DNA of 64,000 nucleotides, taken from the NCBI RefSeq assembly GCF_002135355.1, contig NZ_NEGE01000016.1, positions 1 to 64,000 on the forward strand. Direction: 5' to 3'. A program made the position numbers and the translations under genes. The notes under the pieces were generated by a model. That model was not told where the DNA came from. It did not search any database and saw only the letters and a program-made list of their open reading frames with translations. The stretch's first letter is position 1, and every line of letters starts with the position of its first letter. The stretch is from Acinetobacter sp. ANC 4169. Its GTDB lineage: Bacteria > Pseudomonadota > Gammaproteobacteria > Pseudomonadales > Moraxellaceae. Below are positions 32,779 through 41,129 of this stretch, piece after piece.

Positions 32779-33723
32779 TTATGAATTCACTATCATTAAA
32801 TACTTCTTTTGATTTCTAATAATTCTTTCAAAATTCTCTATGAATCCACACATAATTTGAGCTAGCGAATGATTATGAAATTTTACTTTATAATTTGATA
32901 GTTTATTATTTTTTACGTAATAAGAGACTATGTTCGGGGTTTCTGAATATGATGCATAGCTCTCATGATGTAAAGATGAATGCTTAATTGAATTAAATAA
33001 TTCATTTAATATTTTCAAGAATCCTGTTTTATCTTTTTCATATTCAGCATCATTTCCTAGAATAATTTCTTTACTGATCATATGATTTTGATTTTCATCT
33101 AGAATTCCTCCTAATGAATCTAGTCTTTCAAAACTCAAATCTTTTTTTATAAGCTCGTAATTAGACATAATAAATGTCAGCTGTACTAATTCATCAATAA
33201 CGATTTTCATCATCATGACTAAAAATTCAGTTTCCACTTTATAAAGAATGCCCAGATCATTTTGATCAACACTATATTTTGTTATCTCTTGAATGAATGA
33301 ATTATGAAGTTGTCTAACTTCAAAGTATTTTTTTTGAATTAAAGAAATTTTTTTGCTAAGAAACATAGCCTTTAAATGAGAATTTATAAAATTATGTAAT
33401 ACTGGATATTGGGGGAAATACAAAATTGGATTCTCAATTACTCCTCCTTGAAAAGATTCACGGAGATTTTCAGAAAATACATAACTAACCTCTTCTATAT
33501 CTATTTTATTAAATTTATCTTCTACCTCTTCCCACTTATCTTCCTTAAAAACATAAATAAATCCTGCTTTAGCCCCTGAAACTGGTATTGGAATATCTGT
33601 TGAATTAGCTGGCAACCCTGACCCTTTCTTTTGCTCATATCTACTTTTGCCTTTGTAATATTTATCTATAGCATCATATTCATAAATATCAACTACTCGA
33701 TCATAATCATAGTACTGAGCCAA
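32779..33723 (-). CDS. Unrecognised protein, AT-rich accessory gene
   Basis: About 314 aa from TTG 33723, chosen because AGGGAG lies 7 bases before it; the frame is open to a TTG at 33759 that lies inside a terminator. I do not recognise the family. There is no signal peptide or membrane segment. The C-terminal half (KKDLSFERLDSLGG, LFNSIKHSSLHHESYASY) is helical in appearance and recalls Cthe/abortive-infection-like proteins with a conserved K-H near H-x6-H, but this is weak. It lies beside a restriction remnant and guaA, with base composition well below its neighbours, which suggests transfer. Defence-related function is only a guess. Confidence 0.55.
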   Translation of the reverse strand: MAQYYDYDRVVDIYEYDAIDKYYKGKSRYEQKKGSGLPANSTDIPIPVSGAKAGFIYVFKEDKWEEVEDKFNKIDIEEVSYVFSENLRESFQGGVIENPILYFPQYPVLHNFINSHLKAMFLSKKISLIQKKYFEVRQLHNSFIQEITKYSVDQNDLGILYKVETEFLVMMMKIVIDELVQLTFIMSNYELIKKDLSFERLDSLGGILDENQNHMISKEIILGNDAEYEKDKTGFLKILNELFNSIKHSSLHHESYASYSETPNIVSYYVKNNKLSNYKVKFHNHSLAQIMCGFIENFERIIRNQKKYLMIVNS

Positions 33724-33757
33724 ATTAAATCTCCCTGAAATATTTTTTATAATAAAC

Positions 33758-33780
33758 AAAGGACGCCGAAGCGTCCTTTT
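33758..33780 (-). terminator. Terminator hairpin with UUCG tetraloop
   Basis: On the minus strand GGACGC-TTCG-GCGTCC followed by TTTG; A and T runs flank it on both sides. It is placed downstream of guaA. Confidence 0.8.
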
Positions 33781-33830
33781 TATCGGATGTGTCTAGAATC
33801 AGACACTGCCGCGAGCATAGCTCTTGGCGT

Positions 33831-33870
33831 AATTTAGGCAAGAAGCTTCGCTTCTTGAAACCCCTAAATT
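33831..33870 (-). other. Long hairpin at the guaA stop
   Basis: AATTTAGG (33831-33838) pairs with CCTAAATT (33863-33870), enclosing CAAGAAGC/GCTTCTTG with a tiny loop. The outer arm includes the guaA stop codon. It may protect the 3' end of the message. Confidence 0.6.
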
Positions 33871-35452
33871 ACTCCCATTCAATTGTCGCTGGTGGCTTAG
33901 ATGACACGTCATAAACTACACGTGAAACATCTTTAATTTCGTTCATGATACGAGTCGAAATCTTGTCTACCAGTTCATAAGGAAGATGCGCAAAACGTGC
34001 AGTCATAAAGTCCACAGTTTCAACTGCACGCAGTGCAATCACCCATGCATAACGACGGCCATCACCCACTACACCAACAGATTTAACCGGTTGGAATACA
34101 GCGAATGCTTGAGCAGTTTTGTCATACCAACCGCTAGCGCGAAGTTCCTGCATGAAGATGTCATCCGCTAGACGAAGGATGTCAGCATATTCTTTTTTCA
34201 CTTCACCCAAAATACGCACGCCCAAACCTGGACCTGGGAATGGATGACGATAAAGCATCTCGTGCGGTAAACCTAAAGTTGTACCTAAACGGCGTACTTC
34301 ATCTTTAAACAAGTCACGAATTGGCTCAACCAATTCAAAGGCTAAATCGTCTGGTAAACCACCCACGTTGTGGTGTGATTTAATCACGTGTGCTTTACCA
34401 TTTTTAGTTGCCGCAGATTCAATCACGTCTGGGTAAATTGTGCCTTGTGCAAGGAAATTTACACCATCAAGCTTACGCGCTTCCTCAGCGAAGACTTCAA
34501 TGAATTCACGACCAATGATTTTACGTTTTTTCTCAGGATCTACTTCACCTGCAAGCGCAGATAAGAAACGATCTTCAGCATCGGCACGAATCACACGGAT
34601 ACCCATGTTTTTCGCAAACATGTCCATCACTTGCTCGCCTTCGTTCAAACGGAGCAAACCGTTATCTACAAATACGCAAGTCAATTGATCGCCAATCGCT
34701 TTATGAAGCAATGCAGCAACCACAGATGAATCTACGCCACCTGAAAGACCAAGCAATACTTTTTGATCGCCAATCTGCTCACGTAACTGTTCAACACGAA
34801 GGTCGATAATATTTTCAGAGTTCCAAAGATTACGGCAACCACAAATGCTGTGTACGAAGTTAGACAATAACTCGGCACCTTTAGCAGTATGCGTTACTTC
34901 CGGGTGGAACTGCACGCCATAGAAACGGCGTTTTTCATCGCTTACTGCTGCAAATGGACAGCTTGGTGTGCTGGCAGTAACCGAAAAACCTTCTGGAATT
35001 GCACTGACTTTATCGCCATGGCTCATCCAAACATTGAGTTTGTGGCTACCACTTTCAGAATCAGCATCATTTAAATCACCAAGAAGCTGGTCACGAACCA
35101 AAACGTCAACCGCTGCATAACCAAATTCATGTACTGTACCTGGCTCTACTTTACCGCCAAGCTGTTCAGACATGGTTTGTAAGCCATAGCAAATACCCAA
35201 TACAGGTACACCCAAGTTGAATACAACTTCAGGTGCGCGTGGACTACCTTCTTCATGAACACTTTCCGGACCACCAGACAAGATGATACCGTTTGGATTA
35301 AATGCACGAATGTCTTCTTCAGACATGTCATAGGCATACATTTCAGAATATACACCAGCTTCACGTACACGACGTGCAATAAGCTGACTGTATTGAGAAC
35401 CGAAATCCAGGATCAGGATGCGGTCTTCAGTGATTTGAGTATTGGTAGTCAT
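33869..35452 (-). CDS. guaA: GMP synthase (glutamine-hydrolysing)
   Basis: 527 aa from ATG 35452 ([10 protein letters not shown]). The class I amidotransferase domain has nucleophile C88 in VLGICYGLQ and [11 protein letters not shown]; the ATP pyrophosphatase domain has the P-loop [10 protein letters not shown]; the C-terminal dimerisation domain ends in PPATIEWE. It converts XMP, ATP and glutamine to GMP in purine synthesis. The 3' end of guaA is a site where integrative elements insert in various bacteria, and the accessory patch directly after it fits that. Confidence 0.96.
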   Translation of the reverse strand: MTTNTQITEDRILILDFGSQYSQLIARRVREAGVYSEMYAYDMSEEDIRAFNPNGIILSGGPESVHEEGSPRAPEVVFNLGVPVLGICYGLQTMSEQLGGKVEPGTVHEFGYAAVDVLVRDQLLGDLNDADSESGSHKLNVWMSHGDKVSAIPEGFSVTASTPSCPFAAVSDEKRRFYGVQFHPEVTHTAKGAELLSNFVHSICGCRNLWNSENIIDLRVEQLREQIGDQKVLLGLSGGVDSSVVAALLHKAIGDQLTCVFVDNGLLRLNEGEQVMDMFAKNMGIRVIRADAEDRFLSALAGEVDPEKKRKIIGREFIEVFAEEARKLDGVNFLAQGTIYPDVIESAATKNGKAHVIKSHHNVGGLPDDLAFELVEPIRDLFKDEVRRLGTTLGLPHEMLYRHPFPGPGLGVRILGEVKKEYADILRLADDIFMQELRASGWYDKTAQAFAVFQPVKSVGVVGDGRRYAWVIALRAVETVDFMTARFAHLPYELVDKISTRIMNEIKDVSRVVYDVSSKPPATIEWE

Positions 35453-35569
35453 GACAAACAACTATGTAAGGCAAACGAAATAAGCGCTGCATTCTATCAT
35501 TTTTCGTCGCATTAAGCACACTATTCGCACAAGGCTTGCATTCAATTGATTGCATTATATTTCGATCAT

Positions 35570-35598
35570 AAAAAAGCACCCTGTTCGAGTACTTTTTT
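35570..35598 (-). terminator. Weak terminator hairpin downstream of BOF genes
   Basis: AAAAAAGCAC / GTACTTTTTT with one mismatch around a 9-base loop; T-rich on both strands. It overlaps the stop of the partial BOF copy. Confidence 0.5.
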
Positions 35599-35720
35599 AT
35601 TTTTCAATTTTAACCGCATCTATATCTGTGGGTTCATTCAGATCAGTATCGACTTCAGCAATTACTTTCACTTTATCAACCAGATTCAAGCCTATCGGTT
35701 TTAATAAAGCATCTTCTTCA
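35597..35720 (-). pseudogene. Partial tandem copy of the BOF protein C-terminus
   Basis: About 40 codons ending in LKPIGLNLVDKVKVIAEVD, then TDIDAVKIEK. This matches the end of the upstream gene (LWRPMGLKAGDKVKVMGEVD, TDIDVVQIGK) closely. It has no signal peptide and no start of its own (an open frame continues upstream to 35824 only by overlapping the real gene in another frame). It looks like a decayed duplication. Confidence 0.65.
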
Positions 35721-36119
35721 TCACTGCTGATTATACCAAGTCCATTTATCAGATTGTTTGTCCATTTTTCCAATTTGAACCACATCGATATCCGTCGCTT
35801 GACCGGTATGGGTATCCACTTCACCCATCACCTTGACTTTATCACCTGCTTTCAAGCCCATCGGTCTCCATAAGTCAGAATCCACTTCTATACCAATTTT
35901 GCCCGAGCTATCTTTTAGTTCAAAATGATCCTTATGGGTTTTTCTAACAATGACGCCGGAGAGCGTGACCGCAGTTTCATCTGGGAGTTGCTTTGCTTCT
36001 GCAACAGTCACCATGTTTTGAGCAGCTTCAGTCATGATGACCTGATCACTTTTACCTGCCCATGATGCTGTAGAAAACATTGAACCGGATATAAAAATTA
36101 CCAATAACATTTGCTTCAT
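35721..36119 (-). CDS. BOF (YgiW/YdeI-type) periplasmic OB-fold protein
   Basis: 132 aa from ATG 36119 (MKQMLLVIFISGSMFSTASWA), a Sec signal peptide with cleavage after SWA. The mature protein is one OB-fold: VTVAEAKQLPDETAVTLSG, then DHFELKDSSGKIGIEVDSDLW and GDKVKVMGEVD. YgiW/YdeI proteins are periplasmic stress proteins for peroxide, metal and cationic peptide tolerance. Downstream lies a partial copy of its C-terminus. Confidence 0.85.
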   Translation of the reverse strand: MKQMLLVIFISGSMFSTASWAGKSDQVIMTEAAQNMVTVAEAKQLPDETAVTLSGVIVRKTHKDHFELKDSSGKIGIEVDSDLWRPMGLKAGDKVKVMGEVDTHTGQATDIDVVQIGKMDKQSDKWTWYNQQ

Positions 36120-36268
36120 GATTGACTCCACTAGGGTAGCTTCATCAAGCTTTATTGAAGCAAAATTTGCTTAATTTATGTACGCATTTTTTATGTAGTA
36201 TGCACAGCTTTTATGTAATTACAAAAATGAAATATGCACGCTTACTATCTTGTTATTTTCAAATTGAA

Positions 36269-36688
36269 TCACGATTTTTCTATCTTATAATCCACGCTGA
36301 ATTTTCCTGCACCATGCAGCATCAAGAATAATAGCCCGCCGGTCATCGCCATGTTTTTCATAAAGTTAATTGCATCTTCAGCAGCACCATGGAACAACAA
36401 TGCGGTCATTAAACTGAATACTGCCAGACCTAAAGCTGCAAGGCGGGCTTGAACCCCCAATAACAAAGCGAGTCCCCCACCCAATTCAACCAGAATGGTT
36501 AAAGGAAGCAGCGCACCAGGTACTCCCTTCGACTCCATATAACCCATGGTCGCACTATAGGCTGTGATTTCCCCCCAGCCAGCCACAATAAAAATATAAG
36601 CGATCAACAGACGCGCGATCAGGCTAATGACAGCATCAACTTGTGGATTCTGAAGTAAATTTTTAATCGTAATATTAGGATTTAACAT
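36269..36688 (-). CDS. DoxX family membrane protein
   Basis: 139 aa from ATG 36688, with AGGTGA upstream; the frame opens at GTG 36697. Four membrane segments; LLIAYIFIVAGWGEITAYS near 24-42 and ILVELGGGLALLLGVQARLAAL are the DoxX/YphA-type marks. Function is poorly defined; some members take part in redox or thiosulfate-quinone reactions. It is transcribed alone, divergent from dedA. Confidence 0.83.
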   Translation of the reverse strand: MLNPNITIKNLLQNPQVDAVISLIARLLIAYIFIVAGWGEITAYSATMGYMESKGVPGALLPLTILVELGGGLALLLGVQARLAALGLAVFSLMTALLFHGAAEDAINFMKNMAMTGGLLFLMLHGAGKFSVDYKIEKS

Positions 36689-36884
36689 ACGGGTCACCTA
36701 TTCATTTTTGTTTTAATGACCTGTTCATCCTAAGCTTATTTTTTATCTGCTTCAAAAATAATTTGTAAGATAAATCATTGCAAAAAGATGGCCGGATGAA
36801 AGCGCAATTAATTTCCTTTTTGGTACTGACTTTCATGTCCCGGACTGCTAGGATTTCAGCACATTTTTGCTGTCTGTACCTTTC

Positions 36885-37517
36885 ATGGAACTGCTTGATT
36901 TTATCTTACATGTTGATGCCCATCTGCTCGAATTTATCACCAATTACGGTGTGTGGATTTATGCCATTCTCTTCTTGATTATTTTTGTGGAAACGGGTTT
37001 GGTGGTGATGCCATTCCTGCCGGGAGATAGCCTGCTGTTCGCTGCAGGGGCATTAGCGGCGTCCACAGGGGCAATGAATCCTTATGTACTGGTCATCTTG
37101 CTATTTGCTGCAGCAGTATTGGGCGATACCCTGAATTACCATATTGGTAAATTTATTGGACCACGTGTATTTGAAATTGAATCACGATTCATTAATAAAA
37201 AGCATTTAACCTATACGCAAAAATTCTTTGAAAAACATGGTGGTAAAACCATTATTTTTGCGCGTTTTGTTCCTTTTGCCCGTACCTTTGCCCCGTTCGT
37301 TGCCGGTGCAGGTCATATGAATTATAAATATTTCCTGAGTTTTAACGTGATTGGTGCCATTTGCTGGGTCGGTTCCTTTGTGACTCTGGGCTATTTATTC
37401 GGCAATATGCCAATTGTCAAAGACAATTTTACCCATCTGATTTTTGGCATCATTATTATTAGTGTCTTGCCGGGTATCATTGGTTTTATTCGCCAAAAGC
37501 TGAAAAAGACCGCTTAA
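36885..37517 (+). CDS. DedA/SNARE-associated family membrane protein
   Basis: 210 aa from ATG 36885 (MELLDFILHV); the upstream TTG at 36867 is less likely. The DedA core shows FVETGLVVMPFLPGDSLLF, then DTLNYHIGKFIG, and the ARFVPFARTFAPFVAGAG signature with the essential arginines. DedA proteins are undecaprenyl-phosphate or lipid flippases needed for envelope balance. This fits a role serving the capsule and peptidoglycan genes elsewhere in the window. Confidence 0.87.
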   Translation: MELLDFILHVDAHLLEFITNYGVWIYAILFLIIFVETGLVVMPFLPGDSLLFAAGALAASTGAMNPYVLVILLFAAAVLGDTLNYHIGKFIGPRVFEIESRFINKKHLTYTQKFFEKHGGKTIIFARFVPFARTFAPFVAGAGHMNYKYFLSFNVIGAICWVGSFVTLGYLFGNMPIVKDNFTHLIFGIIIISVLPGIIGFIRQKLKKTA

Positions 37518-37544
37518 ACTCCTGTGTGGTATGTAAAATAAAAA

Positions 37545-38135
37545 TTAAAAAAATCGAACCACTACAGGCAACATACACATAATGAGCAACATGGCCGATC
37601 CTTTATATAAGAGATCGGCTTTTATTTGTCTGGACTGACCTGCCAAAATTGCACGCCCAAAAGACATCCAGAACACTGCCGTAGGCAACAGCACCAAACT
37701 GAACGCCGCAAATACCAACACAAAATTAGTCGGATTGTTCCAGGTTTCAAGCGGTAGCACACCTGCAGCAAACAACAAGGCTTTGGGATTTTTGAAGGTT
37801 GAAAAAAACAGTTGCCGAGGTCGGATCGAATGATGACGTTGATTATGCTTTTCTAAATCTGAAGCTTTCCATAAATGAAAGGCCAGCCACACCACATAAA
37901 TAGCGCTACAAAAATGCAGGATATGAATAAAGTTCGGCCAGACTGGACCACACAAATGAATGAGTAATGCCCACAAATTAATGGCATAAAAATAGCCAAG
38001 CAATTTTGCCGGAATAAACAGGCTGGTTTTGGCAATACCTTGTTGATGCGCCGAGCTTGCAAGTAATGCATTGGTCGGACCCGGAATCATCAGCACCGCA
38101 ATCACTGCCAATACAAAAAGCCAACTCTCAATCAT
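37545..38135 (-). CDS. LysE family transporter
   Basis: 196 aa, about six membrane segments. The N-terminal LysE/RhtB signature is MIPGPTNALLASSAHQQG near 16-33, and FFSTFKNPKALLFAAGVLP near 110-128 is the usual second mark. The family exports amino acids or homoserine lactone-like compounds. It converges with dedA, 27 bp between the stops. Substrate unknown. Confidence 0.82.
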   Translation of the reverse strand: MIESWLFVLAVIAVLMIPGPTNALLASSAHQQGIAKTSLFIPAKLLGYFYAINLWALLIHLCGPVWPNFIHILHFCSAIYVVWLAFHLWKASDLEKHNQRHHSIRPRQLFFSTFKNPKALLFAAGVLPLETWNNPTNFVLVFAAFSLVLLPTAVFWMSFGRAILAGQSRQIKADLLYKGSAMLLIMCMLPVVVRFF

Positions 38136-38355
38136 ACATACCTGATATCACCCTTAAACTGGGGCACACCTTATATGAAACCGATAAAAAGTGACAAGTA
38201 TTTTTCGACGAAAAAGCATCACCTGATGCGTTTAAAAAATGCAATAAAAACGATTAAGCAAATGATATTTATATGATTTATTTTGAAACATTTTACTAAG
38301 ATTTAATCACCCCAGCCTTGATTAAAGAACAAGAATAGAGTGATTAATCGAGTAA

Positions 38356-38745
38356 TTATTGAACTTTCTTACGAACAATAATAGGACAATTTTTGAATTG
38401 TGCTGCCTGCACTACTGCTTCTTGCTCGCCTAACAAACGTGCCAGTTCAGTATTTTTGGTATTTGAAGATTGTCCCATATTTACCGAAACACTCGGGCCA
38501 ATTCCCCAACCGCCATGACTGCCCCAACCGCCGCCCACACCAACACCCACACCGACGCCAGTGCGTTTTGGTGCTTGCACACCATTGTCGATATATTGCT
38601 GAATACGGTTATATTCACTTTGCAATTGCTGGCAATTGAGTGCTTGATACTGGGTCGGAGAAACATAACTCGGTTTCACCGTCGTTGCACAGGCACCCAA
38701 TAAGACCGTACTTCCCAGAAGGAAGCCTAGATAAATCGTTTTCAT
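38356..38745 (-). CDS. Small lipoprotein with glycine/valine repeat
   Basis: 129 aa from ATG 38745 (MKTIYLGFLLGSTVLLGAC), with lipobox LGAC and acylated cysteine at 19. The mature part has a helical stretch YQALNCQQLQSEYNRIQQYI, then a low-complexity GVGVGVGVGGGWG tract (about 64-76) and a C-terminal EL ARLLGEQEAV helix. I do not recognise a named family; similar Acinetobacter lipoproteins exist. It lies 15 bp after the ParA-like gene on the same strand. Confidence 0.75.
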   Translation of the reverse strand: MKTIYLGFLLGSTVLLGACATTVKPSYVSPTQYQALNCQQLQSEYNRIQQYIDNGVQAPKRTGVGVGVGVGGGWGSHGGWGIGPSVSVNMGQSSNTKNTELARLLGEQEAVVQAAQFKNCPIIVRKKVQ

Positions 38746-38760
38746 GAGAAATCTCAATGC

Positions 38761-39597
38761 TTATATATGCTCAATTTCATTGAACAACGATTGATAGGCT
38801 TGCGTCAATTTATGATCGGTTGCCAAATGGATTAAAGGCTGATTTTTCAGATGTGATTCCTTCATTAAAATGGAAGGCGGCAACATGCTGTCTAACACTG
38901 GCAAGCTTTCATCTTTCAGCTGTTGTACCACTTCACGCGGTAATTTAGCCTGCGCCTGAAACTGATTCACTACAATCCCTTCAATTTCCAGGCGATCATT
39001 ATGATCATCTTGTGTTTCAATGACATTTTCAATCAGGGTCTGCAAAGCACGCTTGGAAAATACGTCACAATCAAAAGGAATCAGCACGCGACTGGCTGCA
39101 ATCAGCGCCGATAGCGTAAAGAAGTTAAACGCAGGCGGAGTATCGATATACACCCGGTCATACTGCCCTTCCAGCTGTTGCAAGGCATCACGTAATTTAT
39201 AAATCTTGTGTTTTGACTCTAAGGCATATGCCAGTGCACCCAAAGTGGGACTTGCAGGAATCACATCCAGATTTTTAAAAGGAGATTGGTGCACATAGCG
39301 CTCCAGACCTTTATCGCGGTTCTTTAAAATAGAACCAATGGCATTGCCTAAAAGCCCCTTGCTTTGGGTAGCTCCCAGCACTTCTTCAAAATAGTTTTCA
39401 ATATTGGGTTCCAGCGCCGGCTTATCTACCGTATAGGTCGCATCATCCCCCAATAGATATTGACTGGAATTGGCTTGCGGATCGAGATCTATCAACAAGG
39501 TTCTCAAACCTTGATGTGCACTAATTGCCGCCAAGTTCACTGCAATACTGGACTTGCCTACCCCACCTTTTTGATTAAAAACCACACGTATCAGCAT
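38761..39597 (-). CDS. ParA/MinD-type ATPase
   Basis: 278 aa. The deviant Walker A is FNQKGGVGKSS at 8-18, with switch I LIDLDPQANSSQYL near 36-49 and Walker B-like YDRVYIDTPPAF near 145-156. ParA proteins form ATP-dependent dimers on DNA or membranes to place cargo. No parB is nearby, so this is an orphan ParA that may place a protein or protein cluster rather than a chromosome. A lipoprotein gene follows directly. Confidence 0.85.
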   Translation of the reverse strand: MLIRVVFNQKGGVGKSSIAVNLAAISAHQGLRTLLIDLDPQANSSQYLLGDDATYTVDKPALEPNIENYFEEVLGATQSKGLLGNAIGSILKNRDKGLERYVHQSPFKNLDVIPASPTLGALAYALESKHKIYKLRDALQQLEGQYDRVYIDTPPAFNFFTLSALIAASRVLIPFDCDVFSKRALQTLIENVIETQDDHNDRLEIEGIVVNQFQAQAKLPREVVQQLKDESLPVLDSMLPPSILMKESHLKNQPLIHLATDHKLTQAYQSLFNEIEHI

Positions 39598-39679
39598 TGG
39601 AATCCCCTATCATTTATAGTTATCTATGAATTGCAGTTTAACCTACACGCCTTGCGACTAGAATAATTATGTCTAACAA

Positions 39680-40072
39680 TTAACCAAAATTCGGCTTAAT
39701 CATCACCAGACTGATGAGGGCAATCAGCGCAACCACCGCAATGGTCAAACCTGCGCGACGTTGTGCCAATAAAATGCTGTCATCTTTTTTATAAGCCTTA
39801 ATCAAGGAAGAAAATAACACCAGAAACAGGATGATCTTGGCATAAAACCAGCTTTGTACTTCAAAATTCTTGATCACCAAAGACGTTAGCCCGGTCAGAA
39901 TAATGATCGTCATAGCCAGATGCTGCCATGCCACCAAAAGTTTTCGTGCCACCGGATTCGGTTGATTACCCCGTACCCCAATAAATAAAGTCAAACCACG
40001 TGCAATGATTGCCCCAATCAATAGAGTCACGGCAATCATATGCACAATTTTAACGGTTAACTGCAAATCCAT
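39680..40072 (-). CDS. Small integral membrane protein of unknown function
   Basis: 130 aa with four membrane segments (about 5-27, 45-65, 72-90, 107-126). Histidines in VKIVHMIAV and AWQHLAM at helix positions could bind haem, and the layout recalls SirB/CopD-like four-helix proteins, but I cannot name it. It starts 16 bp after the BolA gene and is co-transcribed. Confidence 0.65.
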   Translation of the reverse strand: MDLQLTVKIVHMIAVTLLIGAIIARGLTLFIGVRGNQPNPVARKLLVAWQHLAMTIIILTGLTSLVIKNFEVQSWFYAKIILFLVLFSSLIKAYKKDDSILLAQRRAGLTIAVVALIALISLVMIKPNFG

Positions 40073-40088
40073 TGTTTAGTCTTCCTTC

Positions 40089-40400
40089 TTATTCAGCTTT
40101 TGGTGCATGCGCGCATTCAGGACTAGGTGTTGCTTGTCCTTGCCATTCCGATGGCACAAAAGCATGAATGGCCAGTGCATGAATACGCTCGGGAGCCAGC
40201 AAGTCCCCGGCAGCCGCATAAATTTTTTGATGACGTTGCACTAAACGTAAGCCCTGGAAAATGTCACTGACCACAACCACCTTAAAATGTGATTCTTTAC
40301 CGGGGAAATAGCCGCCATGACCCGATGATTCGTTCACCACTTCTAAATGCAGCGGCGACAAATCTTGCAGGCGCTGAATCAGTTGCTGTTCTATATTCAC
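40089..40400 (-). CDS. bolA: BolA family protein
   Basis: 103 aa from GTG 40400 with GGGAGTG before it; the longer frame to 40481 is unlikely. LHLEVVNESSGHGGYFPG and ESHFKVVVVSDIF, then QRHQKIYAAAGDLL and IHALAIHAFVPSEW, are the BolA fold with its conserved His residues. BolA partners with monothiol glutaredoxin to bind or transfer iron-sulfur clusters. The C-terminus has an extra tail with a cysteine (PSPECAHAPKAE). Confidence 0.87.
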   Translation of the reverse strand: MNIEQQLIQRLQDLSPLHLEVVNESSGHGGYFPGKESHFKVVVVSDIFQGLRLVQRHQKIYAAAGDLLAPERIHALAIHAFVPSEWQGQATPSPECAHAPKAE

Positions 40401-40634
40401 AATAACACTCCCAAATAGCTCAATCTTTGGCTTCAGTATAACGTGTTCCGATTCAATCTTCGTACCAGCCCCATCAATCATTTATCCATTTCAAGCGAAA
40501 AGTCGGGTTTCCAATCTCAATCTTGTTTAGAAAATCAGCAAACCCGGGCAAAATGGTTTTATTTTATGCAATTGATGCAAGTTTTTTCACAAAGTTATTG
40601 ACCCTATTTTTGCATAATGTATTATACACGGCAT

Positions 40635-40710
40635 GCGGGAATAGCTCAGTTGGTAGAGCATAACCTTGCCAAGGTTGGGGTCGGGAGTTCGAGTCTCCTT
40701 TCCCGCTCAA
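40635..40710 (+). tRNA. glyT: tRNA-Gly(GCC), copy 1
   Basis: Acceptor GCGGGAA/TTCCCGC, D-arm with AGCTCAGTTGGTAGAGC, anticodon loop TTGCCAA (anticodon GCC), T-arm GGGAGTTCGAGTCTCC. The base after the acceptor is T and the encoded 3' end is CAA rather than CCA. The body is identical to copy 2. Confidence 0.95.
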
Positions 40711-40754
40711 AATTTTTTCATTTAGTTTTTTATTTAAAAAACTTTATAGACTCC

Positions 40755-40830
40755 GCGGGAATAGCTCAGTTGGTAGAGCATAACCTTGCCAAGGTTGGGG
40801 TCGGGAGTTCGAGTCTCCTTTCCCGCTCCA
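40755..40830 (+). tRNA. glyT: tRNA-Gly(GCC), copy 2
   Basis: Same cloverleaf as the copy 45 bp upstream, but the 3' CCA is encoded. The pair is likely one transcript, closed by the terminator at 40841. Confidence 0.95.
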
Positions 40831-40840
40831 GATTCAAAAA

Positions 40841-40870
40841 AGCCCTGATCGAAAGATTAGGGCTTTTTTT
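40841..40870 (+). terminator. Terminator of the tRNA-Gly pair
   Basis: AGCCCTGATC-GAAA-GATTAGGGCT with a GNRA tetraloop and a seven-T tail. Confidence 0.9.
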
Positions 40871-41129
40871 ATACCGGTAGCATACGCAACCCAACAAATC
40901 AGCACCATTTTGCATAAGCTTGTCATTATTTATTTCAACTGCTTAAAGATTCAGCACAATCGCTGCTTTTTAAAATAAAGTCCCCTTTTCAACTGTTCAG
41001 GCACTGTGTATAACAATGAACCGGGAATGGAAACCAATAAGCATAGGCAAACATCGTAAAAAAACGGTAGACTATGCAACAATCAATGTAAGCAAAATGT
41101 CGTTCAAGACAACAAGAAGGTGAAGCTTG
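40871..41129. promoter_or_regulatory. Leader region of the ribB operon
   Basis: About 260 bp before ribB. I looked for an FMN riboswitch (its conserved GGGGCAGGGTGAAA and GACCGGCGGT steps) and did not find it, so control must be by another means. AAGAAGGTGAAG is the ribosome site of ribB. Confidence 0.45.

Noticed and set aside
35597..35824. 75-codon frame as a complete second BOF protein
   Set aside because: Its first half overlaps the real BOF gene in another frame; only the last ~40 codons resemble BOF.
37510..37570. Hairpin between convergent dedA and lysE-type genes
   Set aside because: CCTGTGTGGT and ACCACTACAGG pair only with a bulge across a 27-base loop and lack a clear T run; too weak to call.
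40617..40880. Open frame with a repeated IAQLVEHNLAKVGVGSS segment
   Set aside because: It is the translation of the two tRNA-Gly genes, not a protein.
40871..41129. Possible FMN riboswitch before ribB
   Set aside because: None of the conserved riboswitch core steps are present.
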